From contig CALYLW010000210.1 of assembly GCA_944989445.1 (NCBI GenBank), positions 781,001-845,000 of the forward strand: a stretch of 64,000 nt of DNA, in the 5' to 3' direction. Within the stretch, counting starts at the first letter, position 1, and each line of letters begins with the position of its first letter. Origin of the DNA: Ampullaceana balthica. Lineage: Eukaryota; Mollusca; Gastropoda; Lymnaeidae. The notes beneath the pieces were generated by a model that saw only the letters and a list, made by a program, of their open reading frames with translations, did no database searches and had not been told where the DNA came from. Below are positions 12,561 through 22,131 of this stretch, piece by piece. The translations under genes were made by a program, and so were the position numbers.

Positions 12561-14833
12561 AATTTAACCAAGAGTCAAACCTTGCAATTACAACTATAAG
12601 TCGGATATTTTAATTTAACTTTGAGAGTTAAACCTTTTCAAATTCAGCTTTCGTGACATAAAATCTGTAGCTAGTATGATTTAAGTCAAATCTTTCTCTA
12701 CTGTCAAAATTTGAACCTGCATCTAAGAATAAATTATATAAAAGGTATGTCAAATACAAAAAGAAAATTCTAGTAATGTTTAAATACTATAAGTATAGAT
12801 CCTGTTAAACTATATCTTGACACGCCTCATGTCAATCAAGGAAAATAACAATATGAGTCGTTCAAACCTCATGGGCGTTTGTAACGCAATTTTCCCATGG
12901 GACAAATTGCGTTTATATATTTGAAATGTCTGTCCTGTCTGTTCGAGCTTGCACAAGCAACTACTCCTGAACCATAGCAGATAGAGGGTTCGGGTGTTTT
13001 GCAAATATGTTAAGGAGGTCCCAAGGATGTGCACGGGCCAAAAAAATTACCGGAAAGGTTTCCTGGATTTCCTGTAAAATAAAAAAAAAGTTAAATGAAA
13101 CATATTTTAAATAAATGTATCAGTATTTTGTCAATTTCTCGCCAACCATAACATCTGTCAGGTTGAAACAAACGCCAAACGATAGCTAATAATAATGTTG
13201 GAGAAGGATTTTTTTTTAAAATCTCTTTTCGTTCGACTCCCGTAATTTTAGCAGCAATTTGTAGATAGCAATTGTTTTGTTTATTTTCAGAATTATTGAT
13301 TTTAAATTATTTTTAATGTAATCTAGGATGATTTCCCTTGAATAAAAAAAATGTCGGAAATTCTTTGTTGGAAATAGCGTTTAAATACTCAATCGAGTTT
13401 TTATTACCTTTTTTTAAAAAAAAACACTACACAAATCCAATATTTTAATGTTCTGATTATTATGCTAGAAGAAAGAAAGATTGAAAAAAAATACAATTAT
13501 ATTGATAAAAGTTGTTTTAAATCAGTTTAAAAATTAATGTTATAAAAAATAGTGACTCATGCCATGTGTCGTAGTATCATAGAAAACGGTACTCTTACTT
13601 TCTGAAAGTATATAGTTAATCCACTGATGAAAGATGGTGATAGAAATGTCAGTAGATTCAAAAACAAAATTATTAAGATTAAGCATCAAAATCTTTCCGA
13701 TATTCTGACTGATCTTTAAGAGTTCCTAGGGACGGCTGGTCACTCGTCGACCCTTCGAGTTGACTGGTCACTCACTGGCTATTAGACATTGCCAAATAGC
13801 ATAGGATGGGTCCTGTGATGAACACAGATGGGTGGCGGCATACAACACCCGAATAGCGGACCCAAATATTGAAGCGCTTCACTCTGCCTGCGTCTATGGT
13901 GAAAGTCCTGACCTGGAGTGACCACTGCAATGTTGGCTCCGTCAATCAGACGTGTTTGTATGTGAGACATATTGGACAAGGTGGATGGAGACATTGATAT
14001 TTTATTTTAAGTGAAATCTTAGTACGTTCCAAGTAAGATGGCTTTATGGTCTTGGCGCTAAGGGAAAAAAACCTGAAGAAAGACATTACAGATCAACTTT
14101 TGTGTTAGAATAAGTTTCAAACGGGCTACAAATCTTCAAGTTTGTCGGTCATAGCATCACTCATTTTAAATGCAAAATACTTGGCTTTTGATTAATGCTT
14201 TAATTTTTTTAATTTGAAAATAAAGGTGTTTTTTTAATACGTTGTTTTTAAAAACTTTGGTCTCACTTGCCATTATTCTTTAATATAACATCAAATTTAT
14301 TCCAGCAGCACTTATTGAGGCTACAAGATCAAGTCATTCTATAGCACTCAGTACATCCCTTGTTTGAGAAAAGTGATACCAAAAAATTTCTTCACGGTTC
14401 ACTTTGGTTTCACACCATTCATGCTCCATTAGCACCAACACCTGTAGGAAACATCCAGGTACTAGGGGTTTGTTCAGGTAAGCACTTCATCCGTGAACCC
14501 AAAAAAACTCCTGTCAAAACACAGGGGAATTTTTGTCCAGCTCAATTCTTGTAGTCTGTTAAGGCTGTTCCTTATTTATTTAAAACATTTCCTTGCATGT
14601 TATAAAAGAGACACAACAGTATATGCTATAAATTAAGATGTACATCTTTATAGTTCTCTTGTCTAATTCTCTTTTAAGAAAATTTGTTAACCCGTACTTA
14701 TGAAAGAATTTATCAAATGTATGGTCAGTAGTACCGCCCTGATCTACGCTGTTTCTTTTCATGAGTGTAAAACCAAATTTCCAACTACTATCTCCCACAC
14801 CCTAGGAAGCATTCTCAATACGCCGCTAAAACA
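12561..14833. other. Spacer, no gene seen
   Basis: 12561-12650 is decayed 27-bp repeat. The rest is AT-rich with more balanced patches at 12830-13030 and 13730-13990. Short open frames occur (70 codons at 13782-13994 minus; 64 codons at 14360-14554 plus), but none resembles a known protein. Confidence 0.5.
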
Positions 14834-15386
14834 GTGAGCAACAGAGCTGTATATTGTACAAACAATGAGTAACAGAGCTGTATATTGTACAAACAATGAG
14901 CAACAGAGCTTTATATTGTACAAACAATGACCAAAAGAGCCGTATATTGTACAAACAATGAGCAACAGAGCTGTATATTGTACAAACAATGAGCAACAGA
15001 GCTGTATATTGTACAAACAATGAGCAACAGAGCTGTATATTGTACAAACAATGAGCAACAGAGCTGTATATTGTACAAACAATGAGCAACAGAGCTGTAT
15101 ATTGTACACACAATGAGCAACAGAGCTGTATATTGTACAAACAATGAGCAACAGAGCTGTATATTGTACAAACAATGAGCAACAGAGCTGTATATTGTAC
15201 AAACAATGAGCAACAGAGCTGTATATTGTACAAACAATGAGCAACAGAGCTGTATATTGTACAAACAATGAGGAACAGAGCTGTATATTGTACAAACAAT
15301 GAGGAACAGAGCTGTATATTGTACAAACAATGAGCAACAGAGCTGTATATTGTAAAAAAATGAGGAACAGAGCTGTATATTGTACA
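14834..15386. repeat. 31-bp minisatellite, about 18 copies
   Basis: The unit contains GAGCAACAGAGCTGTATATT followed by GTACAAACAAT. Each unit carries the 8-base palindrome TTGTACAA. The central units are almost identical; divergent ones lie at both edges (ACCAAAAGAGCCG near 14928; GAGGAACAG near 15271-15366). Overlapping reverse frames of up to 192 codons are artefacts. Confidence 0.96.
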
Positions 15387-15690
15387 GACTGTATATTTGA
15401 ACATGAATGTATCGTCTGTTACTTTCTACAATAAGTTCGTAAATTTTAATATGTAGTTTCACAAGCCTTGCGTTTGAGAAAGAAATTACTTTTGATTGAA
15501 ATATTGTGTTGTTGTTTTTTAAAGTTCAAATACTATTATGTATGAATGACATGGAAATAAGCTAATCTGGGGCGTGTTTATTTCATGATAAACTTTTCAG
15601 ATTGCGTCATATCTTCATGGCGAAATTCAATTCACACAACGTTCCGTTGTCAAGCTTAACAGGACGCCAATAAATCAGCGCCAGGGTGTA
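15387..15690. other. Short spacer between two minisatellites
   Basis: Unremarkable AT-rich sequence between the 31-bp and 33-bp arrays. No feature seen. Confidence 0.5.
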
Positions 15691-16211
15691 AATGGACATT
15701 AGTATCTCAGCTGCAGTGGATGAAATGGACATTGTTATCTGAGCTGCAGTGGATAAAATGGACATTAGTATCTGAGCTGCAGTGGATGAAATGGACATTA
15801 GTATCTGTACTGCAGTGGATAAAATGGACACTGGTATATGAGCTGCAGTGGATAAAATGGACATTAGTATCTGAGCTGCAGTGGATGAATTGGACATTAG
15901 TATATGTACTGCAGTGGATAAAATGGACACTGGTATATGAGCTGCAGTGGATAAAATGGACATTAGTATCTGAGCTGCAGTGGATGAAATGGACATTAGT
16001 ATCTGAGTTGCAGTGGATAAAATGGACATTAGAATCTGAGCTGCAGTGGATAAAATGGACATTAGAATCTGAGCTGCAGTGGATAAAATGAACATTAGTA
16101 TCTGAGCTGCAGTGGATGAAATGGACATTGTTATCTGAGCTGCAGTGGATAAAATGGACATTAGTATCTGAGCTGCAGTGGATAAAATGGACATTGTTAT
16201 CTGAGCTGCAG
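15691..16211. repeat. 33-bp minisatellite, about 16 copies, decaying to 16312
   Basis: The unit contains GAGCTGCAGTGGATAAAATG followed by GACATTAGTATCT. Nearly every unit has a CTGCAG palindrome. A three-unit (99-bp) block with the GTACTGCAG variant recurs (15807 and 15906). Because the unit is eleven codons, frames stay open on both strands (for example 207 codons on minus). Units decay progressively from 16212 to 16312, where a SINE begins. Confidence 0.95.
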
Positions 16212-16322
16212 GGAATAAAAAGTATTTCACCTGCAGCTGATGAAGGAAAATGAGTATCCCGGGTGTAGTGGATAATGGACATTTGTTATCTGTGCTTTAT
16301 TTGTTGAAGGCACACTGGTATC

Positions 16323-16598
16323 TTGTCTTATCTATACAGACGCTCCTTCTATGCAGAAGATAGTTGCGTCCACAGACCATGACAGATGATCTGTTTGGCA
16401 AGTGATGCAGCACTCACAGGCCACGGCTTTGTGGGTTCCACGCATTACCCAGCCGCCTAACTACATTTAGTGTTAGGTACCCATTCGGAGCGGGGTGACT
16501 CAGGGACGCCCTAGACCCCGGGAACAAACCCTTGCCTTCACACGGATTCGAACCCGAGACCATCGGTACGACAGTCCAGTGCGCTGCCACTCGACCAC
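16323..16598 (-). mobile_element. tRNA-derived SINE, family 2, full-length copy with 10-bp target duplication
   Basis: Reading on minus from 16598, the head has an A-box-like TGGTCGAGTGGC and a perfect B box GGTTCGAATCC, about 30 bases apart, as in tRNA-derived SINEs. The body contains GTAGTTAGGCGGCTGGGTAA and the element ends near GGAGCGTCTGTAT. CACTGGTATC flanks both ends (16313-16322 and 16599-16608), which fits target-primed insertion into the decayed edge of the 33-bp array. A second copy lacking the head is at 19520-19694 in opposite orientation. Confidence 0.88.
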
Positions 16599-16608
16599 CA
16601 CTGGTATC

Positions 16609-17007
16609 CTATGACACTTTGGTACATTAACTCTCGTACTGCGAAGTTTCACTTGAAACCTTATAAATTTTAAATGGATAGAATCAGTGTTTGAAATAAA
16701 AATTTACAGTAACTCATAATTAACCTGTCCTGTACTAGCAGTTTGACCGAACATTCCAGGTGGTAATATAACAAGGCTGTGGAAAAAATGTGGCGGAACC
16801 TCGTTCCGGTGCGTCGTGCTAGAAAAATAGCCCTGGATAGAATGATAGCTTGTAAACAAATTTGAGACACTATATATTTTGTTGAAATTTGATATTTTTA
16901 AAATCTGTATTATTTTCCAGAACCAAAACGTAATTCTTTCTTGAGATTAGATATTGAGATGCTTTACAACTTTACAGTCGATTTACATAGTATAGTACGT
17001 GTAATGT
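16609..17007. other. Spacer between SINE and hAT element
   Basis: Moderately AT-rich. A 66-codon reverse frame (16670-16870) has no recognisable features. Confidence 0.5.
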
Positions 17008-17015
17008 GTTTATAC

Positions 17016-17791
17016 TAGGGCTGAGGAAATGAACGATTAATTTCTCGATTAATCGTTAAAATTTGTGACGATTAAAATTATTTTTTAAAGATTAACTTAC
17101 AAATCACTTACAAATTATTGGAAGTCAAAAAGTAAAAAAAATATTATAAAAATATCGGTCGATAAATAATTACAAATTTCCTGATGATTACACGAACATT
17201 TTGGTTTTAAACTATTGACTGACGGGAATGTTCAAAATGATGATACAGTTTGCTTCTCGTGAATCTAACACGTCGCCTGCTTAATAAACCAAATGAAAAG
17301 CGTATTAAGCTAATGGCAGTAATGGAGCCTGACTCAGAGACAGAAAATGACGACAGCTCTTCTGATGAATTACTGCATTACAAAATGGAGATGAAAGTTC
17401 CTGAAACCACTAACCCTCTACAATGGCGGAGACTTAATGAACACCGATATCCGAAAATGTCATAACTTGCCAAGACCGATTTGTGCATACCAGTTACCTC
17501 AGTTCCATGTGAATGATTGTTCAGCTCGGCTGGTTATATTGTCAATTTAGACCCGCTCATCACTTGAACCAAATAATGTCAACACACTTTTCTTTTTGCG
17601 TAGTTGGTTAAAAGATGACATGAAAAGGAGACATTCCGGTGATATTTAGACCTTCAACAAGAACGTTTAACAAGTGTTACTTATGACATCATACATTTTA
17701 TTTTTTTGGCTTTAATCGAAATTAACGATTAATTAATCGTTAATTTTTCAAACGTTAACGATTAAATTTTAATTAATCGTTAACAGCCCTA
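17016..17791 (+). mobile_element. Internally deleted hAT (ZBED-type) transposon, 776 bp, perfect 8-bp target duplication
   Basis: The ends are TAGGGCTG and CAGCCCTA, followed inward by several AACGATTAAT motifs on both sides. GTTTATAC is duplicated directly outside (17008-17015 and 17792-17799). Terminal TAGGGCTG with subterminal ATTAATCG motifs is typical of ZBED-like hAT elements. Most of the transposase gene is missing; only a broken C-terminal part remains (see 17313-17603). It therefore appears to be a deletion derivative that would need a transposase supplied in trans. Confidence 0.93.
17313..17603 (+). pseudogene. Remnant of hAT transposase C-terminal dimerisation region
   Basis: In one forward frame the translation runs through an acidic linker (EPDSETENDDSSSDE), then NPLQWRRLNEHRYP, then after a stop LAKTDLCIPVTSVPCE, another stop, and LFSSAGYIVN. 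This follows the order of the hAT C-terminal dimerisation region: NPLxWW, then LAxxYLCIPATSVPSER, then FSxAGxIV. Stops interrupt at 17463-17465 and at a TGA where family members have an arginine just before LFS; a CGA-to-TGA change would explain it. Further stops follow. The BED zinc finger and the catalytic core are absent. I am confident of the family, and the copy is clearly dead. It lies wholly inside the 17016-17791 element and shares its orientation. Confidence 0.85.
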
Positions 17792-17799
17792 GTTTATAC

Positions 17800-18614
17800 A
17801 CTTAAAGTGTGCGTATACATTCTGTAATCTTAGCACAATGACGTCATGTAATCTATGTTAAATGTTACAGTGGAGCGTCCATTCTCCGAATCATTATTAT
17901 TCCGAATCATTGGGTTTTCCGAATAACGTTGTTTTTATTTTAAAAAGATCCAACAGTAATTATTAAGTTGGCAACTCAATTCATTTCTCGACAAGCGAAA
18001 TTCCAAAAATACTTTTGTATATGCCACTTTCTTTTTGCTACGATGGCTTCCGCCTCCCTTCAGGCATTCATTTCAGTGAAGCCAAACTGGCATGAGCTCG
18101 TCAGCGCTGAACTCAAGTTAGACAACTCACGCCAACCTGGCACAGCACACTTCACGCCACTCGGCGAACGGCCAGTGTTTCCCTTTGAGTGACGCCGTTG
18201 TGACCAGTCTTTTGTTGAAGAAAGGTATGGAAGGCTAAAAACGGACCGGGTAAGGGTATCCCCTCCCTTCCTCAACAAGCCTGGTCCGTTTAATGAGTCA
18301 CCAATAAGTGTGGTAATGAGTTACTCTCCCCTGCTCTGCTACTAATGAGCTATCATATCACAACTTGACGTGAAATTCTCAACGGTATTTATTATAAGAT
18401 CACAGTGGACTACCCGTATATTTTTTCTAATATACACTTGAAATATTGAATATTGGTTATGATTAAGCAACAGAGGATTTGAAATTAGTTTTGTCGAAGG
18501 TCAAATGTCTTTTTGTTTATTTTTTAAATATCCTATTCATTGGTTGAAAGTCATTATTTATTCGAAAGAAAAATATAAATAAGAAAAACCCGTAAAAAAC
18601 CAAGTTTTCGACTA
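17800..18614. other. Spacer with a possible transposon terminus
   Basis: CAGTGGAGCGTCCATTCTCC at about 17869, followed by three CCGAAT(C/A)A motifs, resembles the ends of pogo/Tc1-like elements. I could not find the matching opposite end. A 74-codon forward frame (17968-18192) has no recognisable family. The rest is AT-rich. Confidence 0.35.
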
Positions 18615-19084
18615 TAAATCCTTTATGTATGAGAAGTAACTAAAAGAATGTTCATTATAATACGCAGCGCCAGACCATCCAGAAATACAAAATTGAAGTT
18701 GTGTCGTAAAACATGTTTAATATAATACGCACCGATCAGGAATATGTTTATAAAAAGAGATGTCAATAAAATACGCACCTTATTGCGCGACAGAAAGGTT
18801 GTTCAATATAATACGCACCGCGACGCTCTATCTCAAAAAATAGCATGATACATAGGAATAAAAAAATAATCTAAAAAATCAATAATTTAATTACGGTACA
18901 TGCGATCGATCTGAAATTTTGATACATTGTTTTTATCATCGGTACGAAACTGCCTGCAAATTTTCAGCTCGCTATCTTGCGAGCAAGTGGGTTAAAAATC
19001 GATCAAAAATTTTGGCGACAAGCAAGCAAGCAAGCAAGCAAGCAAGGTCCGCCGCAGACACCACGAGTTAATATAAAGGATTTA
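18615..19084. mobile_element. Unclassified terminal-inverted-repeat element, copy A (diverged)
   Basis: Begins TAAATCCTTTATGTAT and ends ATATAAAGGATTTA, matching the ends of the copies at 47583-48086 and 48124-48697. Just outside the left end is the CCCGTAAAAA / GTTTTCGAC flank that the other copies also carry. The right half contains GATCGATCTGAAATTTTGAT, shared with all members and with the fold-back family. A short (AGCA)n run lies at 19019-19046. The left interior differs from the other copies and contains four spaced ATACGCA motifs. Confidence 0.75.
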
Positions 19085-19519
19085 AAAAATAAAAGGTATG
19101 GTAAAGGGGGGTAATAATCCCCAGTTTTTCAACACGTTCTCTTTTTTTTCCCTTTGAAACAAATAAATATTAGATTCCAACAACTAATGCTTTTAAGTCA
19201 AAGGCAACACATATTTCTATAAAGCAAACATTTTATTCAGCATAATTATGAAGCAATATAGTAAAAATATACTTAAAAGTTAGACCTATCCATTAATGAA
19301 ACTTAACCGAGATGGGGGCAATAAGCCCCACCTTGTAGAAGGTATATATTTTCACAGTGGCTGTTGAAAACTCTCACTGGTCCACTGCATGTCTTAAATA
19401 TAAGCCTTTATTTTTAATTTCTATGCCCTTAACATGGTACCAAATGCTCTTGTTCACCCTTTTTTGTGTCTTGTTGTCAGGACAAAGTCGGTTTCATCAC
19501 AGATAAATTTCTGACTGAA
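19085..19519. other. Spacer, nothing recognised
   Basis: AT-rich with a short G run near 19106. Two copies of a motif resembling GGGGNAATAANCCCC occur near 19108 and 19316. No gene seen. Confidence 0.45.
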
Positions 19520-19694
19520 GCGTCCCTGAGTCACCCCGCTTCGAATGGGTACCTAACACTACATGTAGTTAGGCGGCTGGGTAATGCGTGGAACCCACAA
19601 AGCCGTGGCCTGTGAATGCTGCATCATTTGCCAACAGATCATCTGTCATGGTCTGTGGACGCAACTATCTTCTGCATGGAAGGGGCGTCTGTAT
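19520..19694 (+). mobile_element. SINE family 2, 5'-truncated copy
   Basis: Aligns to the reverse complement of the 16323-16598 SINE from GCGTCCCTGAGTCACCCC through TAGTTAGGCGGCTGGGTAAT to GGGGCGTCTGTAT. It lacks the tRNA-like head, so it is 5'-truncated. An A-rich tail follows (19695-19722). With the other copy it forms an inverted pair about 2.9 kb apart. Confidence 0.88.
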
Positions 19695-21143
19695 TTTAAA
19701 TTTAAAAAAAATTTAAAAAAAAAGATTTCTCAAGTACCCCAAGGCCCTCCGCTTTAGCCCTTGCATAGTGCTGTTTTCTTAGGAGCCCTGTTGGATGGTG
19801 CCTCGGAAAGCCTCACTACCAGTCAAGACTCGGTTGACGATCCACGAATTGTGACTAATGGATCTATTATCTAAATTGAAAAAAAAATACAGCATCACTT
19901 CCACAAATCAATTAATTTTGTTTTCGTTTTCAAGCATTATATCTTGATATTGTTTATTAGTTTAAAAAACATAAAATTTTCTTTACTTTATTAGTATTTT
20001 TTGGTGGTGTTAAAACTTGTTTGGAGTTGTGGGCACTAAGCCCCAAGTTATTCGTACATGAATGTAAACAAGCTAATACCAATATGTATTTTTCATCTGA
20101 CTTGTACCCATTCATAATGAATGCTCTATTCGCATAAAAGGAAAAATGGTATGGAAAAACTGAGGACTTAAATGACTGAAGAGAGATTAAGTGAAGATAA
20201 TTTATTATAAATAATAATAAAAATAATAAGATAATAAATTTAGAGAAGTGTGACAAAATAGAGTAAAGCTTGGTAAACAGTCTGTTCAATGTAAATCAAA
20301 ATGTATTTTCAACAAATGACTTTTCATTTCAGTTATGAAAATTTATTGTTTCTACAAGAAATTCCAAACTAGCGGGTAGCCATGTTTTTTTATTGTTTTT
20401 TTTTAAATTATTATTTTTTTAATTATTTTTTTGAGGTTACGTTTAGCACAATTCCCTCTACGTCATCACGGCCCATTCCCTGGAACTGTTGACTCAAAGA
20501 CTACAACGATATTTCCATAATACAGTGTTTATTTCAATGGGTCTAAGCTCCATCCAATGTTCCCATCATGATGCCGTGACTGGACAAACATGTTTTTCTC
20601 ATAACTGTCAAGGGACACGCCATTGGGTCGTCTGTAGCAATTAGGGAATCAAGGAATGTGGGTCCCAGGGAGAAGCAGAACTATCTGGTGTTGTTAGTAG
20701 GGCTGGAAGACTAGACAGGTTTTGCTATTGGAAGTGGAAGACGGTTACGTAGGTTTTGTGGTGGGAGAAGAGTATGTTGCTACCAGAGGCCGTGTGGTCG
20801 CGTGGCAAGGTGGCTCGGCTGGCGTACTGAAACTCGCGGGTTCGAGTGAAGGCAGGGGAAAAGCTGGAATGAGCCATAATGTTCAAAATCGTGAGCCCAA
20901 AATAAATAGAAGAAGAATAGGGAAAGGTTTTTAGTTTTCCACTTATCTTATACATTACAGGTGCTCCATATATACAGAAAATTTTTGTGTCATTCGCTTA
21001 TCCAAGGTAAATGTCTAGTCTTGCATTATTAATAGAGTTTTTAATGTTGATAATGTGTTAGTCCAGGCTACACGTGATGTGTGGTGTTTATCATGATTAG
21101 AAGGAAGTGGTACCCATCTTTACTGGAAGGAATACGGTTATTC
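19695..21143. other. Spacer, AT-rich with one tRNA-like patch
   Basis: Includes an AT-rich stretch with poly-T runs near 20190-20430 and more balanced sequence at 20460-20900. The tRNA-like patch at 20785-20850 is listed separately. No convincing gene seen. Confidence 0.45.
20785..20850 (+). mobile_element. Possible decayed tRNA-derived SINE head
   Basis: GTGGTCGCGTGGCAAGG resembles an A box and GGGTTCGAGTG, about 30 bases later, a B box, spaced as in tRNA. The arms do not fold into a proper cloverleaf, so a genuine tRNA gene is unlikely. It most resembles the head of SINE family 2 but without the shared body. Confidence 0.35.
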
Positions 21144-21433
21144 TGTAAACAGGTAAACAGGTAAACAGGTAAACAGGTAAACAGGTAAACAGGTAAACAG
21201 GTAAACAGGTAAACAGGTAAACAGGTAAACAGGTAAACAGGTAAACAGGTAAACAGGTAAACAGGTAAACAGGTAAACAGGTCAACAGGTCAACAGGTCA
21301 ACAGGTCAACAGGTCAACAGGTCAACAGGTCAACAGGTCAACAGGTCAACAGGTCAACAGGTCAACAGGTCAACAGGTCAACAGGTCAACAGGTCAACAG
21401 GTCAACAGGTCAACAGGTCAACAGGTCAACAGG
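21144..21433. repeat. 8-bp minisatellite in two homogeneous blocks
   Basis: 17 copies of GTAAACAG (21144-21279) are followed without a break by about 19 copies of GTCAACAG (from about 21280). Each block is uniform and the switch is a single sharp point. The left block repeats CAGGTAAAC, which resembles a 5' splice-site sequence. Confidence 0.97.
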
Positions 21434-22010
21434 ACATATCTGGTATCAAAGAGAGACATAATACATTTTTTTCAGCAGATTTGATCCCATTTACCATTTC
21501 AAGTATTTTTTTTCGGTCCATTGCTATAATTAGCCTTGTGCGGCACTGTACATGTCATACATTCCTTTCTCCAATCGTTGACGGGAACATGGCAACGCCG
21601 CAGACTTCACATATCATTGATGAAATCGAACGTGTTGAGCGTCACGCGATCACGCGATTTCTGCACCCATCCACCCCTGGGGCGGATATGATCGTTTGTG
21701 ACACGTGACGTTTGGAAAATCCCGGTACAATCGCCGTTGCACAGCACCCAGTGGGAGATTAAATACATGTCTGCGTGGTGTGTGGCGTGTGGTTTCAAAG
21801 ACACCACGCTCGGGACTTGGCAGATGTCTGAATATCTTTCACTCACTAAAAAAATGACTGATGGTACAGGGAGTAAATGTGTTTGTAGACTACAATGAGA
21901 TGTCTCCACGTCGTTGCAGGAGTTCGTTTGTTTGCTCCTTAACATCACTTATTCAAAACGAAAGGGAACAAAATTTTTGATATAATGATCAGGATTTGGA
22001 ATAGCACGAA
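21434..22010. other. Low-repeat spacer
   Basis: Fairly balanced composition. Overlapping short frames on both strands (75 codons plus, 113 codons minus) match no family I know. Nothing annotated. Confidence 0.45.
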
Positions 22011-22131
22011 CAACAACTGGAACATAAAAAACAACAGCTGTAACAGAAAAACTGCAGCTGAACATAAAAAAACAGCAGCTGGAACATAAAAAAACAGCAG
22101 CTGGAACATCACAAACAAAAGATGAAACATC
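22011..22131. repeat. Imperfect 22-bp repeat with CAGCTG, about 5 units
   Basis: Units carry CAGCTG followed by GAACATAAAAAA, with variation in the A-run length. Four or five CAGCTG E-boxes occur at about 22-bp spacing, one of them within CTGCAGCTG. Confidence 0.8.

Noticed and set aside
9986..12567. 837- and 849-codon repetitive proteins on opposite strands
   Set aside because: The unit is nine codons without stops on either strand. Both frames cannot be real, and variant sites show no coding bias that I can see.
16530..16598. Genuine tRNA gene on minus
   Set aside because: A- and B-box motifs are present, but the sequence runs into a SINE body repeated at 19520 and does not form a full cloverleaf.
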